Assembly (NCBI RefSeq): GCF_000218685.1
Contig: NW_006763290.1
Coordinates: forward strand, 101,540 to 165,539
From: Serpula lacrymans var. lacrymans S7.9
Lineage: Eukaryota; Basidiomycota; Agaricomycetes; Boletales; Serpulaceae
Direction: 5' to 3'
DNA length: 64,000 bases
Part shown: piece by piece, positions 47,963 through 57,134 of the stretch
Position numbering within the stretch: position 1 is the first letter of the stretch
How the letters are laid out: each line of letters begins with the position of its first letter
Translations under genes and position numbers: made by a program
Notes under the pieces: generated by a model
Databases searched by the model: none
The model's input: the letters and a program-made list of their open reading frames with translations, nothing else
What the model was told of the DNA's origin: nothing

Positions 47963-48086
47963 TTAGGGATGGTGTGGGGGATGGTGATTGGAATGATAGG
48001 GTTGGAGTGATCCTTTCTTGTTTTATCGTAACCGGCCCGGGATAGGGCAGAATCGGGATCTGGTATGAATATGGTGCAAAGGGCAT
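47652..48086 (-). CDS. Element B overlapping ORF, basic protein
   Basis: 144 codons from a true ATG (MPFAPYSYQIPILPYPGP) to a TGA-type stop at 47652. It begins 124 nt before gag and overlaps the first 311 nt of gag in another frame. Features: an IKQE segment (fits the sumoylation pattern), GRITAYSAART, and a strongly basic tail RRRSKRLAQKARRERKEA that could act as a nuclear signal or bind RNA. Element C has an ORF at the same place with IKTE, GRIT and ARRSERLAKK. Similarity in the part before the gag ATG cannot come from gag constraint. No known family is recognised; a chance ORF cannot be excluded. Confidence 0.5.
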   Translation of the reverse strand: MPFAPYSYQIPILPYPGPVTIKQERITPTLSFQSPSPTPSLNVLRHISRDPGHGREHRHVRFAGRITAYSAARTIAGNQPAANAEFAEPHPNGGQQRDRRQQRIMGREILIKRRRSKRLAQKARRERKEAAFRDGPATRTRSRV

Positions 48087-48358
48087 TCAAAAAAGGTTCC
48101 CCAGATGACAAATCTGGATCAACACTTCTTTAATGAAGTTCCCTTTCTCTGTCTTTCCTTCTGCTTATGGGTTCCTCTTCTGTCCCCACTAAGCGTGTAC
48201 GTAAACTATCAAATTATAGTACCAGTGTTCTAATTGTATAGTAATCGAGGTCCGAACGGTTGTCTCGATGATGGCCCGCGTTAACCGCTGTCAGCCCTCT
48301 TCCTACTGGCGGAGGCAAATGCCCGGCCCGGTAAGAAGTATAAAGAAGTTTTATGTAA

Positions 48359-48625
48359 CTAATAGAACCTTAGCGACTCCACGTCACTAGGTTCTCTAAG
48401 TACGGGATTGTGGGGGCGGATGATGGGAGATAGAGGGATGGTTTCGAAAGATGAGTTAGTCGGCGATGATTGGATAAATGTGATTATAGTGGATGGGCGA
48501 GTGATAGGTGATGTGATTTGAGAGAGGGGTGTGGTGAGGCGAATGTATAGTTTGAGTAGGACGAAGAATAGGATGATGATGACGGGGGTTAGGACGATGA
48601 TTAGAGTAGCCTTTGTTTCTATCAT
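48359..48625 (-). CDS. Element B leader ORF, single-pass membrane peptide
   Basis: 88 codons starting MIETKATLIIVLTP and continuing into a strong membrane segment (VIIILFFVLLKLYI). A Ser/Thr/Pro-rich tail follows with RPSTIITFI and SSFETIPL. It is the first ORF after the 5' LTR. Element C has the same arrangement at 57776-57985, with a similar span and RPDTILSFF and SFVTIPL near its end. Known Ty3/gypsy elements of fungi do not, to my knowledge, carry such an ORF. The function is unknown; an envelope-like role is not supported because it is far too short. Confidence 0.55.
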   Translation of the reverse strand: MIETKATLIIVLTPVIIILFFVLLKLYIRLTTPLSQITSPITRPSTIITFIQSSPTNSSFETIPLSPIIRPHNPVLREPSDVESLRFY

Positions 48626-48656
48626 CAACTAGGTGCTCTTTACGAGCTTTTGATTA

Positions 48657-49015
48657 TATAACGACTGAGTTGCACTACTGGAAGAAACCAGGCAACTCAA
48701 CGTCAATCTTAAGCAAGTAGTTGAACAAGTGTATAAAGACGAAATCAAAAGCTAGAGTATGTACATCGTTGAGTGTCTACTTATATATGTAAGAACTCAT
48801 GTCAGCCATGAGGCGCTGACTGATAGACATGAGGATGTATCGTGTTTAGCTTGGTAAGATGATTTGTAAGTGATCATGTGACTTGGGGTCACGTGATGAG
48901 ATAAGAAGATAAGATAAGGAAAGCTACGTGATAAGATAAGGAGAAATGAGTGTTTCTACTTCAGAGTTGGATATGAAGGGTGAAGTATTAGGTATATGAG
49001 AAGAGGATCGTGACA
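48657..49015 (-). repeat. 5' LTR of element B
   Basis: 359-bp copy matching 42045-42403 with one change (GAAGTATTAGG against GAAATATTAGG on the plus strand). Confidence 0.93.
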
Positions 49016-51114
49016 ATCTCTTTGTCGTAAATTTCATAGTTCCATTCTGCAGGGGTAAGGGCTTTCGAGAGGAATGCTATGGGTCTGAATTTGTCGTTTT
49101 GTTTCTGGGATAGGACGGCTCCTACAGCGAAGTCAGAGGCGTCGGTCTCTAGTTTGAATGGGTCGTCGTCGTTTGGTATAGCAAGGGTGGGGGCAGTAGT
49201 GAGCGTTTTCTTCAATGTTTCAAAGGACGTTTCTTGTTCGTCTTTCCAGGTCCAGTCAACTTTTCCGGTGAGCACAGTGAGTGGTTTCGCAATTCGTCCG
49301 TAGTCTTTGACAAATCGTCGATAGAAATTGGAGAACCCTAAGAATGATTGGAGTTCTCTTTTATTCTTTGGTGCGGGCCAGTCAGCGACCGCTGCGACTT
49401 TTAACGGGTCCATACGGATAGTGTCTTTGGAGATGATCATGCCTAAATACTCGACTTCCTGTTTCTCGAATTCGCACTTTTCTGGTTTAAGATACAACTG
49501 ATTTTGTTGCAGGATATGGAGGACTTTGGTGACTATTTGACGATGTTCTTCGAGTGTTTCCGTGAAGATCATAATATCGTCTAAATATACAATAACTTTT
49601 CCTTCCGTGATCAGTTCTCTTAGGAGGTGGTCCATCATGGTCTGGAAGGTTGCTGGCGAGTTGGTAAGTCCGAAAAACATGACGAGGGGTTCGAACAGGC
49701 CGCGATTGGTCCTGAAAGCGGCTTTGTGTTCGTCTCCTTCTTGGATTCGGACGTTGTTGTATCCCCATCGTACGTCTAGTTTCGTGAAGTAATTGGCACC
49801 TTTGAGTTTATCGATGAGTTTGGATATGAGGGGGAGGGTGTAGCGATTCTTTATGGTAAGCTCATTCAGCTTGCGATAATCTTGGACAGGGCGTAGTGAG
49901 CCATCTTTCTTTTTGATAAAGAAGAATGGTGATGCGTAAGGTGATTTGGATACTCGAATCCGTCCACTTGTTAGATTTTCGTTAAGGAATTCGTCTAGAT
50001 GGTGTTGTTCGTCTCGGCTAAGAGGGTACGTTTTGCAGTCAAGACCATTAGCCTCTGGTATTAACTCAATTGCATGGTCCCAAGGACGTTTCGGGGGAAG
50101 TTTGTCAAATGATTCTTTGGTGAAAACGGGTTCGAATTCATGGTAGATTGGAGGAACAACATCTCGGAAAGTAAGCTTTGACTTTGCCTTTTCGGAGGAT
50201 TCGGCGATTTGTTGACTTTTAGTGGCAAATGCGTTCAATTCTAGCTGTGTTATCTCCATAATTCGTGTTTCAAGATCGACGGCTAGAACTTTATCCCCTT
50301 CTTCAGGATGATACTCCGGATCATCAGCAGGGAAGGTAATCTTGTTGGTCCGCCAATCAATTGTTGGATTCGTCAGTATCAACCAGTCGTATCCAAGCAG
50401 TATGCGTGGTGAAAGTAGAGATGCTACGATGACGTCTATCAAATGTTCTTTCCCTTTCACATTGATGTGAAGAGTGACATAGTGTGTTACTTTCTGGGAT
50501 CGACCATCGGCTCCTGCAGCGTCAAGAGGGACGGGCAGAGGCGTAGTATTGAGGGTATACTTGTCAACCAGGCTTCGATCGATAACCGAGTTGGTGCAAC
50601 CAGAGTCGATAAGGGTTGGGACGGTGAATGTCTGTCTGTCGTCTATGGTAGTGACTTGAGAAATGATATGGAGGCTTCGTTTTGACGTAGGGTGGTGCGG
50701 CGAGGTGTAAGCATGGATGCGTTCTATAATGTTCTCTTCGTCGTGGTTCCTTAGCATCTGTATTGCCTGCAGGGTGATATGCTCGTAGTGATCTTTATGG
50801 GCCCAGTTTCGTAACAGAGCTCTTGCTCTTTCTGGTTTCTGGTCTTTGATTCGTCTGGCCAACCATTCCGGTGAATGTGGCTTCGCGTAGGTTTCGGTTA
50901 CAGCACGTAGATGTTGATCAACTCGTTTTATTGCAGTCGTTGGTAATGTACGAGGGTTAAATACAACATTCCGGGTCAGAGAGTCCGTGCTTACTCCTGA
51001 CCTTTCTGAAAATCCTTCGGGGGTGCTTCGATTTCTTTTAATGACGATGTAGTGGGAGTGTCTTTGGTTTCCTCCGTTTCCATATATCGTATTGCCATCT
51101 TTCCATGTGGGCAA
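49016..51114 (-). pseudogene. Element A pol, 5' part (protease, reverse transcriptase)
   Basis: Encodes the protease (PTLIDSGCTNSVIDRSLV), reverse transcriptase (KLDVRWGYNNVRIQEGDEHK, VYLDDIMIF) and the start of RNase H (ETDASDFAVGAVLSQ), ending EIYDKEI where element B is inserted at 49015. The frame runs a few codons into the element B LTR before a stop at 48988. It overlaps gag by 124 nt in the -1 frame. Apart from the insertion this half has no stop. Confidence 0.9.
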
Positions 51115-52052
51115 TTTCTAGCAATGTGGCCTCGTTCGCCACAATTGTAACAAGTAACATTCGGGTTGGGCCGATGTTGTCTTTGCGTGTTGGAACTCCC
51201 AATCTCCATAGGTACACCTGATCCTCCAAACGTTCCTGCTGTGTTTGGATGGACTGCATTCTGGGGCGGTGGTTTATGAGATAGAGTATAATACGGTCGC
51301 TGTTGGATATATCGTGGTCTTCGCGTCTCTGTTCGCGGTACTGTCTGTTGATGCTGTGGTGGAGGGTAGCCTTGGTTCTGCTGATAGCGCGGTTGATATC
51401 GTTGGTACTGAGTTGGCAGCCTTTGTTGAGGTGGTTTATCTCTCCTCCTTTCCAGATTAAGCTCTTCATTTCGCTGTTCCCATTTCCTTGCCGCTGCCCT
51501 CCACTCTAAGTACGTGGTGGGTAGGTTTTCCTGTTGCGAGATACGATCACGAAGGAACTGGGAGAGGTTGCGGCGAAGAATACTGTGAATGAACGGATAA
51601 CTTTCATCTGCGTCTGGTGGTAATCCCGCTTCCATAAGTTTGGATTCGAGTCCTCCGAAATATGCGTCTACCGTCATCTCTCGTTGTTCGTAATCGTGAA
51701 GGGCAATCTCTGCTTTCAACTTGAGATGGGGGTCCAGGAATTCGTTATCTAATTCCTTGATGAATTCTGAGATAGTTCCCCAATTTCGCGGTGCAAATAA
51801 GTCTCCTAGCACTGCGGTTTTGTTGTTGAAGTTCGCCTTCCATGTATGACAGGCGTCATTGGCTTTATCGGACGAGATTCGGGATAGTGCAAAGAGGATT
51901 TTGGAGGAGTTGGTTTGGAAACTTCTGGGATAGGCGAAAAAGTAATTTGCTAAAGCGTTCTTCCAGTCAACGTATGTTTCCTTTTTACCGATGAATTCGA
52001 ATGGAGGGGTGGCAAGGACAGCTTTGCTTCCTTGATTTGTTTCGTCGGCCAT
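50991..52052 (-). CDS. Element A Gag
   Basis: 353 residues from MADETNQGSKAV, with a capsid-type region (ETYVDWKNALANYFFAYPRS, LDNEFLDPHLKLKAEIALHD), a Gln/Arg/Pro-rich linker and a zinc knuckle CYNCGERGHIARNC. The frame stays open about 70 codons upstream in a Pro/Glu-rich stretch without an ATG, so the true start could be non-AUG or reached by a shift. It is more distant from the Gags of elements B and C than those are from each other. Confidence 0.85.
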   Translation of the reverse strand: MADETNQGSKAVLATPPFEFIGKKETYVDWKNALANYFFAYPRSFQTNSSKILFALSRISSDKANDACHTWKANFNNKTAVLGDLFAPRNWGTISEFIKELDNEFLDPHLKLKAEIALHDYEQREMTVDAYFGGLESKLMEAGLPPDADESYPFIHSILRRNLSQFLRDRISQQENLPTTYLEWRAAARKWEQRNEELNLERRRDKPPQQRLPTQYQRYQPRYQQNQGYPPPQHQQTVPRTETRRPRYIQQRPYYTLSHKPPPQNAVHPNTAGTFGGSGVPMEIGSSNTQRQHRPNPNVTCYNCGERGHIARNCPHGKMAIRYMETEETKDTPTTSSLKEIEAPPKDFQKGQE

Positions 52053-52338
52053 TGCTGCCGCTAGATCAGGTTCAAGGTCTAAAGATTCCTGATCGAACCA
52101 ATCGTCGGGTTGGTTTTCGGGTTCTGGAGTCGGAGGCGGGGGAGGAAAGTCTTCCGGTCCTGTTGACTGATACAGATCGTCGGGTTCTAGAGCTTCTGCA
52201 GCAGCTCCTAGAGATTGTGGGGGAGGTGTGTCAGGAGTGACCAGAGGACGGGGTTCTCGATAGGGCTCCAGATTTTCAACGGGTTAGATAACGAGTTTTT
52301 TAGATATCAAGTCTTTCTAGATAACGAGTCCTTTTTAT

Positions 52339-53376
52339 TTACTCAAAGTCTGGGTCAAACGTAAAGTTACTAGGGAAGTCTCCTCCTTCTGCTTCTCGGG
52401 GTCTCCAGTATTCTACGTTTTGAGTAGACTCTTCACTTTCCGACTCGGTTTCGCTGCTAGATTCTCCCCCGAGTATATCTGTTAATGAACTTCCTGTTTC
52501 TCGTTCTATCCTTTCTGCACAAGGTGCAAAAAGTTGTTCAACCGACGGGATGAGCGGTGCTTCTCCTCTCCGACCTTGGTAGGTGTAAGAGTACTGCGAA
52601 TAGATACGAGTTCGTGAGCTATGGTTGATAACGGCCCAGAAATCGCTTTGGAGTACTGTAACAATGAAACGTTCGGGGTGATCAGATTGTTGGTTAACAA
52701 CAAATGGAGTGAGGATTTCTAGGATCCAGTAATATTTGTCGACGTATTCTGAAACGTGTCGAATGTTGTCGATTTCGGTCGTGTAGTCTTCTCCGTCACG
52801 GGATTTCCTCTGAGCAGTCGCGATGAGCTGATCAAATCGTGCTAATGCAGCAACAACTCGTCGAATATGATCTTTAGTAGAGGGCGTGACGATTATAATA
52901 GAAGTGCTGTGTTGAAGACCAAACCGCGGCCCGAATGCGTCAAGATCTTGGACTTCTGGGAGGTAGAGAGTTCGGCGAAGTCGTGTCAGATATTGGACAA
53001 TAGAAAGGTGGTCCAGATGATTGCCGATGCAGAAGTACTGGATGGGTTGGTAACTGACAGGAGAGGCGGAGTAGGTGTCGTAGTAGTCCGATGTAAAAAA
53101 TGAGGACGGGATATCGTAGGTAGGTTCCTCGTTAGGCCTCTTCCTTAACACAATGCCGCAAAGCAAGGTGTGTTCGAAGTCGTAAGGGAGGAGGCGGCTG
53201 GGTATGTCTGGAAAAATGAGAGGGCGGATTCGATAAAGATCGAGGAGATCTGGGATGTGGCTCTGCAAAATAAGTTGCAGGTTTCGTTCCTGTACGTTGG
53301 CTATTCCTTTCAAAAGCTTAACCCTCTGAGTGTTCTCGTAACTCGGGCGTACTAGGCTCTCGAAGTAGTCTATCAA
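52339..53376 (-). CDS. Element A extra ORF, unknown
   Basis: 345 codons between the 5' LTR and gag. It starts MIDYFESLVRPSYENTQRV and ends with an acidic Ser/Glu stretch and NFTFDPDFE. Segments such as FIVTVLQSDFWAVINHSS look like a folded globular domain, but I do not recognise it. It overlaps the ORF at 53318-53812 by 59 nt in another frame, and both read through the overlap; together they may be one protein of about 490 residues joined by a frameshift or broken by an indel. Elements B and C have no counterpart. Confidence 0.5.
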   Translation of the reverse strand: MIDYFESLVRPSYENTQRVKLLKGIANVQERNLQLILQSHIPDLLDLYRIRPLIFPDIPSRLLPYDFEHTLLCGIVLRKRPNEEPTYDIPSSFFTSDYYDTYSASPVSYQPIQYFCIGNHLDHLSIVQYLTRLRRTLYLPEVQDLDAFGPRFGLQHSTSIIIVTPSTKDHIRRVVAALARFDQLIATAQRKSRDGEDYTTEIDNIRHVSEYVDKYYWILEILTPFVVNQQSDHPERFIVTVLQSDFWAVINHSSRTRIYSQYSYTYQGRRGEAPLIPSVEQLFAPCAERIERETGSSLTDILGGESSSETESESEESTQNVEYWRPREAEGGDFPSNFTFDPDFE

Positions 53377-53812
53377 CGGAATTTGTTCGTGCCGCAGGGA
53401 TATGAAGATTAAAAGTTCTCTCCGTGCTCTGTCGGAGATGTTGGAGTATCTCCTCGAGACTGCGAGAATTTCTCCTACAGATGGCGGAATGGTAAAAGAT
53501 GGATTGGGTGAGAGCGAGTGCGTCGTTTATGTCGAGGATGATATCCTCGATCGGATCAATTGGTGAAGATGAAGCAGAGGAGTCTTGATACAACTCAGTG
53601 ATCTGTTCGACCGTTCCTTCCACGTCTGGAGTACGGGCTTCGGTAGGGACGGGGAGGACCGGGAGCGGTTTGTTGAGAGCTGCGAGGAAATCTCTCTGGT
53701 GTCTGCGGTCCGCTTCTGATACCCACTCTTCTGAGAGCTGTTGGGAGGTAGACACAATGGAGGTATACAACGTCGCTGACGAGTCCGGTTTGTAGGTATC
53801 TGATGATGGCAA
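53318..53812 (-). CDS. Element A extra ORF, N-terminal partner
   Basis: 164 codons starting MPSSDTYKPDSSATLYTS, hydrophilic and helical, ending ELREHSEG. It sits just upstream of the 345-codon ORF and overlaps its start. A further frame at 53595-53975 on the same strand has a hydrophobic segment (TITALVQFFAFFAIIRYL) and occupies the first-ORF position after the 5' LTR. No family recognised. Confidence 0.4.
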   Translation of the reverse strand: MPSSDTYKPDSSATLYTSIVSTSQQLSEEWVSEADRRHQRDFLAALNKPLPVLPVPTEARTPDVEGTVEQITELYQDSSASSSPIDPIEDIILDINDALALTQSIFYHSAICRRNSRSLEEILQHLRQSTERTFNLHIPAARTNSVDRLLREPSTPELREHSEG

Positions 53813-54059
53813 AGAACGCGAAGAATTGGACGAGAGCGGTGATGGTAGAGAAGGCGTCCAGTTTGAGAAGACTGAACGACAATAGGTGTAGTGGGGTGGA
53901 TAGTGAGGAGAACGATAGGGATGGTAGAGAGGTGGAGAAGGTGATGATGAAGTTTTTAGACCGGTGCAGTGGCAACGACAGTCTTTTTCAGGGTGTAAGG
54001 AAACGGTTTTCCAAAGAGGGGCTCTGGAAAAGGATTCGAGGTAGGTGAGTTCAATATTT

Positions 54060-54687
54060 TGTCAGGCAACAAATACGAAGCTATATAACAAAGCTCAATG
54101 TCTGGTCAAGTCCTTCCTTGAAGGCGGTGAATCAGAGTATGAGAATGAAGAGTATCGGTAAGAGCGCAAATCCAAACTAATATTGAACTAGAGAACAATA
54201 CATTGAGTATATACTTCTCTATATAGTGAACGGCGATGGTCAGACCGAGAAAGGGAACTACTGAGAAAGTGGTCTGACCAGCTAACTAACCAATAAGAAA
54301 AAAGGGAGGAAGTGGTCCGATCTATCGTGTTTACTAATCGTATCAGAAAACGTATTGGTAAGGGATATGCGATTGGATGTATCAGTAAGCCCATGAGAAG
54401 GCGCTGATTCACTACCTTCTTCGCTTATCAATATTCCTCCGAAGTATTCCCAGACATAGCACTGAATCGTGGCTATGTCATCTGGATATCTTCTTGAGGG
54501 TCGACAACGAGTCTACCTCGTTGTAGGTACGATAGAACGTGAGTGTGAAGAGAGAATAAGAAGAAAAATGATAAAAGTAATAAGACACCAGCTGTAATCT
54601 CTAGTCCAAGGGCAAGAGGAGTGATGGGGATCGAATCTGCTAACCACGACATGACGGGAATGCGATAAGAAAAATCGATTCCTCACA
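54060..54687 (-). repeat. 5' LTR of element A
   Basis: 628-bp copy of 39482-40109, followed outside by the target duplication TAGAC at 54688-54692. Confidence 0.93.
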
Positions 54688-54938
54688 TAGACCATCTTAG
54701 GACGAGGACTAAGACATATCAAGACATATAAGAGAGTTAAGCTTGCTAAGAATTGCACGCTCAAATTACTCTAACTGCTCCAATGCAGATCAAGACCATC
54801 AAGACCATCAAAAGTTAAAATATGTAAAATAGCGGACATCAATGACAAATTAAGACTTTTTGAGCATGTTTCTAAGACTAAAAACACAAGTAAGGTCAAG
54901 TCAGAACACAAGTCTCGATACAGAAAGAGTTGGTAATT

Positions 54939-55612
54939 CTAAGATGCTAATCCAAAAGTGTGATGATCAATAAATTTGTTGACATAGAATGATGCAAAAG
55001 CATCAAGTGAGTTATGAAACAATATCTGCCAGGAAATCCTGTCGTCACCGAAAACAGGAAGGAGATGTGTGGCCCATAGGATACAGTCAAGGTGAATCAC
55101 CTCAGTTGTTGGTGATAGGTCCTCATTGAAGTCTGGACTGACCATCCACATACTGGTGAGGTTGTCGGGCCATTCTTGGACTTTTGAGAACCAGTGCACT
55201 AATGCACATGGGTAGAGTAAATCCTGAAAGGTGAAAGAAAAAAACAGTAGGATGCGGACAACATCTAATCCCTGCATCCTAGTCAACATGGGGTCCCTTT
55301 TGAAAAAGACACAGTCATGCCAAGAAGGTCCTCTCCGCCATGATGGAGAAGCATGTATAGTTTCTCGATGCATACCTCCAAGTCCACTTTCATCACTTGG
55401 GGCATAGAACATGGCTGTAGCTGAGTGAAATACCAATATCTTTGCGTTGAGTGACCCGGCTGGACAATTGGAAAGGGCGACGTTGGCTGCGCATGGTGCA
55501 TCAGGATCATGTAGATGTTGCTGATTATATAGAAATCTTTGGACAAGCTTGACCAGCCTTGGCTGGTCAAGCTGCTTCGCTAGTTGGTCCAGTGTCCGTG
55601 CATATCCCCGCT
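54939..55612 (-). pseudogene. Plavaka transposase, C-terminal remnant
   Basis: An open frame of about 225 codons reads LDQPRLVKLVQRFLYNQQ, AKILVFHSATAMFYAPSDES, GMHRETIHASPSWR, MQGLDVVRILLFFSF, YPCALVHWFSKV, VIHLDCILWATHLLPVFG and ends FYVNKFIDHHTFGLAS-stop. These are the C-terminal blocks I associate with Plavaka transposases of agaricomycetes. The catalytic N-terminal two thirds are missing from this element. An acceptor ATTGCAG lies at its 5' edge, and an exon with CSACLNP may precede it near 55670. It is probably not functional as transposase. Confidence 0.72.
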
Positions 55613-57092
55613 CTGCAATTTCAGATTAGTGGGTAAATTAAACTGGAAAAAAAAACAACTTACTTCGGGTTCAAGCAGGCTGAACATGTGTCACAGTAGG
55701 TGGCCCTGAAACCGGACCACTTTCAAGATCACCACTGTTGATATTGATGCTGCCTTTTACAGCAGCCTGAGGGCTCAGAATATTTCCAGAGAGCATGCCA
55801 CACTCTATAAAATTGACTCGCGAGGCTGCAAGTGTTGCAATAACACAATTTTCGGACCTTTCCTTCTTTTTCATTCTCCGCTTTAACCTTGTACACTTTA
55901 GCTTTCACATGGTGCCACACGGCACTTCCTTTTTGTTCAAACTCCTCTTTCTCGCGCCGCATTGCCTTCTTCTTATTTTAGATACAACTTTCTCACACAG
56001 TGGAGCTGGTCATGCGGGCTAGGCCCCATGACATCATCAGCCACTAACTTTATCAACTGTACAGTACATAAGTACAAACACTCTGTATTAGTATATATAC
56101 CCCAATAGATCCAGGAGACTCCTCAGTGAGTCCTCCTGTTGTATACCAACAAACTCTCTGCAGCCTAAGGGGTAACCACTCCTTCTTCATTTTCTTTATA
56201 GTGTGTTCCTGTGTGCGCTAGAGTAACTAACTCTGGGTTGTAACAGTTGAGGCCCTTCGCGCACCTGGTACACATGAACAATCCTCAGAAACAGAAAAAT
56301 TCCCACCTCTAGGCGCCCTAGCAATGTCGGCTGCAGCTGTACGTTCCTTGCTGCTGTTAAAATTCAAATTTTCTAACTGTTGTTCTAGGTTGAGCGAATT
56401 CTGACTTTGTGGGCAAATCACAAAGTTCATTGGGAGCCCAAGATTCAATGCTCGGGCCAGGCAAAACCAATCAAATCTTATCTTAAGCCCATCCCAAAAC
56501 TCAACAAGGCGACGGGCAAAGAAGCTGGCAGCCATGGGAATTTCTCAGAAACTAACTAAAGTACAGTGACACGGAACTATCATACCTCTATGAAGAAGCT
56601 CCAGCTGGGCACACTTGAAAACATCGTTGAACCAGCCCAGGTATATGTGAAAGGGAGTTCTCGATGTGGTTCTGAGGGGGACAGCAATGAGGTTGATCCT
56701 CGCGCCTGCCTTATGGATATTTAATCACAGTATGTTCAGACTCTCACCCCGCTCATTCTGTTTATTGCAGCTAATCAGTATACCAATCCACTAGTCATTT
56801 TGTCCGAGTCTGTACATGAATGTTTGCTTTCTCACTATCAATGTTATAATAAGATATGCTTTTGGTACATTTTAAGATATCTCAAGATACTTCTAAGGAA
56901 TATTTTTTAAGCTGCTATAAGCGTCAATAGAATTTTGAAGGTGAATTAAAGACGATTCTAAGCTGGTTCTAAGAATAAAGTAAGCATGAAATAAGGAAGT
57001 TTCAGAAAGTGCACCTGCTTATTTTGTCTTATCCGGTCTTTGCGGGAGTGAATCTCAGCATCAGTTTAAGCCAAAAAAGAGACTTTAAGATG
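55613..57092. other. Transposon interior, no supported gene
   Basis: About 1.5 kb. Open frames at 55729-55962 (basic, SAVWHHVKAKVYKVK and CYCNTC, possibly a decayed zinc-binding piece) and 56227-56535 (minus) cannot be assigned. Around 56029-56250 there is a TATA-like GTATATATACC, a perfect-looking hairpin (AGGAGACTC...GAGTCCTCCT) and an ACA end, which resembles an LTR fragment. The right 230 bp are A/T-rich with TCTAAG words, as expected for a CACTA subterminal zone. Confidence 0.4.
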
Positions 57093-57134
57093 CATCAAAG
57101 GCACTCAAAGAAAAATGCACCTTTCCTGATGTAG
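57093..57134 (-). repeat. Right terminal inverted repeat of the CACTA element
   Basis: Reverse complement begins CTACATCAGGAAAGGTGC, preceded by CA so that the element end reads CACTA. It pairs with 39432-39473 at 40 of 42 positions. Confidence 0.8.

Larger units (their letters stand above)
42045..49015 (-). mobile_element. Intact chromodomain Ty3/gypsy element B
   Basis: 6,971 bp with 359-bp LTRs (one difference) and the target duplication ATCTC (42040-42044 and 49016-49020). It is inserted in the RNase H region of element A. On the minus strand it carries, in order, a membrane-peptide ORF (48359-48625), a basic ORF (47652-48086) overlapping gag, gag (46748-47962), and pol (42312-46718) in the -1 frame. 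All four frames are open, so it is the youngest element here and a candidate for an active copy. The purine tract AAAGGGGGGG lies just before the 3' LTR. The LTR starts TGTCACGATCC but ends GTTATA rather than the usual CA. Confidence 0.93.
39482..54687 (-). mobile_element. Chromodomain Ty3/gypsy element A (host of element B)
   Basis: Identical 5-bp target duplications TAGAC (39477-39481 and 54688-54692) flank two 628-bp LTRs that differ at about two positions, so insertion is recent. On the minus strand the order is 5' LTR, leader ORFs, gag, pol (protease, reverse transcriptase, RNase H, integrase, chromodomain), purine tract and 3' LTR. With element B removed it is about 8.2 kb. pol has one TGA stop at 41472-41474 in the integrase zinc-binding region, and element B sits in the RNase H domain. 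A polypurine tract (AAAAGGGGAGC) precedes the 3' LTR. Confidence 0.92.
39432..57134 (-). mobile_element. CACTA/Plavaka-type DNA transposon, itself interrupted
   Basis: Its ends are 42-bp terminal inverted repeats (39432-39473 and 57093-57134) with two mismatches. The right end reads CACTACATCAGG on the minus strand, giving a CACTA terminus; the left end lacks the first bases. Without the gypsy insertion it is about 2.5 kb. Next to both ends lie A/T-rich zones with repeated TCTAAG/CTTAGA words, as in CACTA subterminal regions. It holds only the C-terminal part of a Plavaka transposase (54939-55612), so it is a deletion derivative that would need a transposase supplied in trans. No clean target-site duplication can be fixed because of the left-end change. 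It sits inside a Plavaka-associated gene. Confidence 0.7.

Noticed and set aside
48988..49015. End of element A pol at 48988 as a natural C-terminus
   Set aside because: The last codons lie in the LTR of element B; the real frame resumes at 42044 after removal of the insertion.
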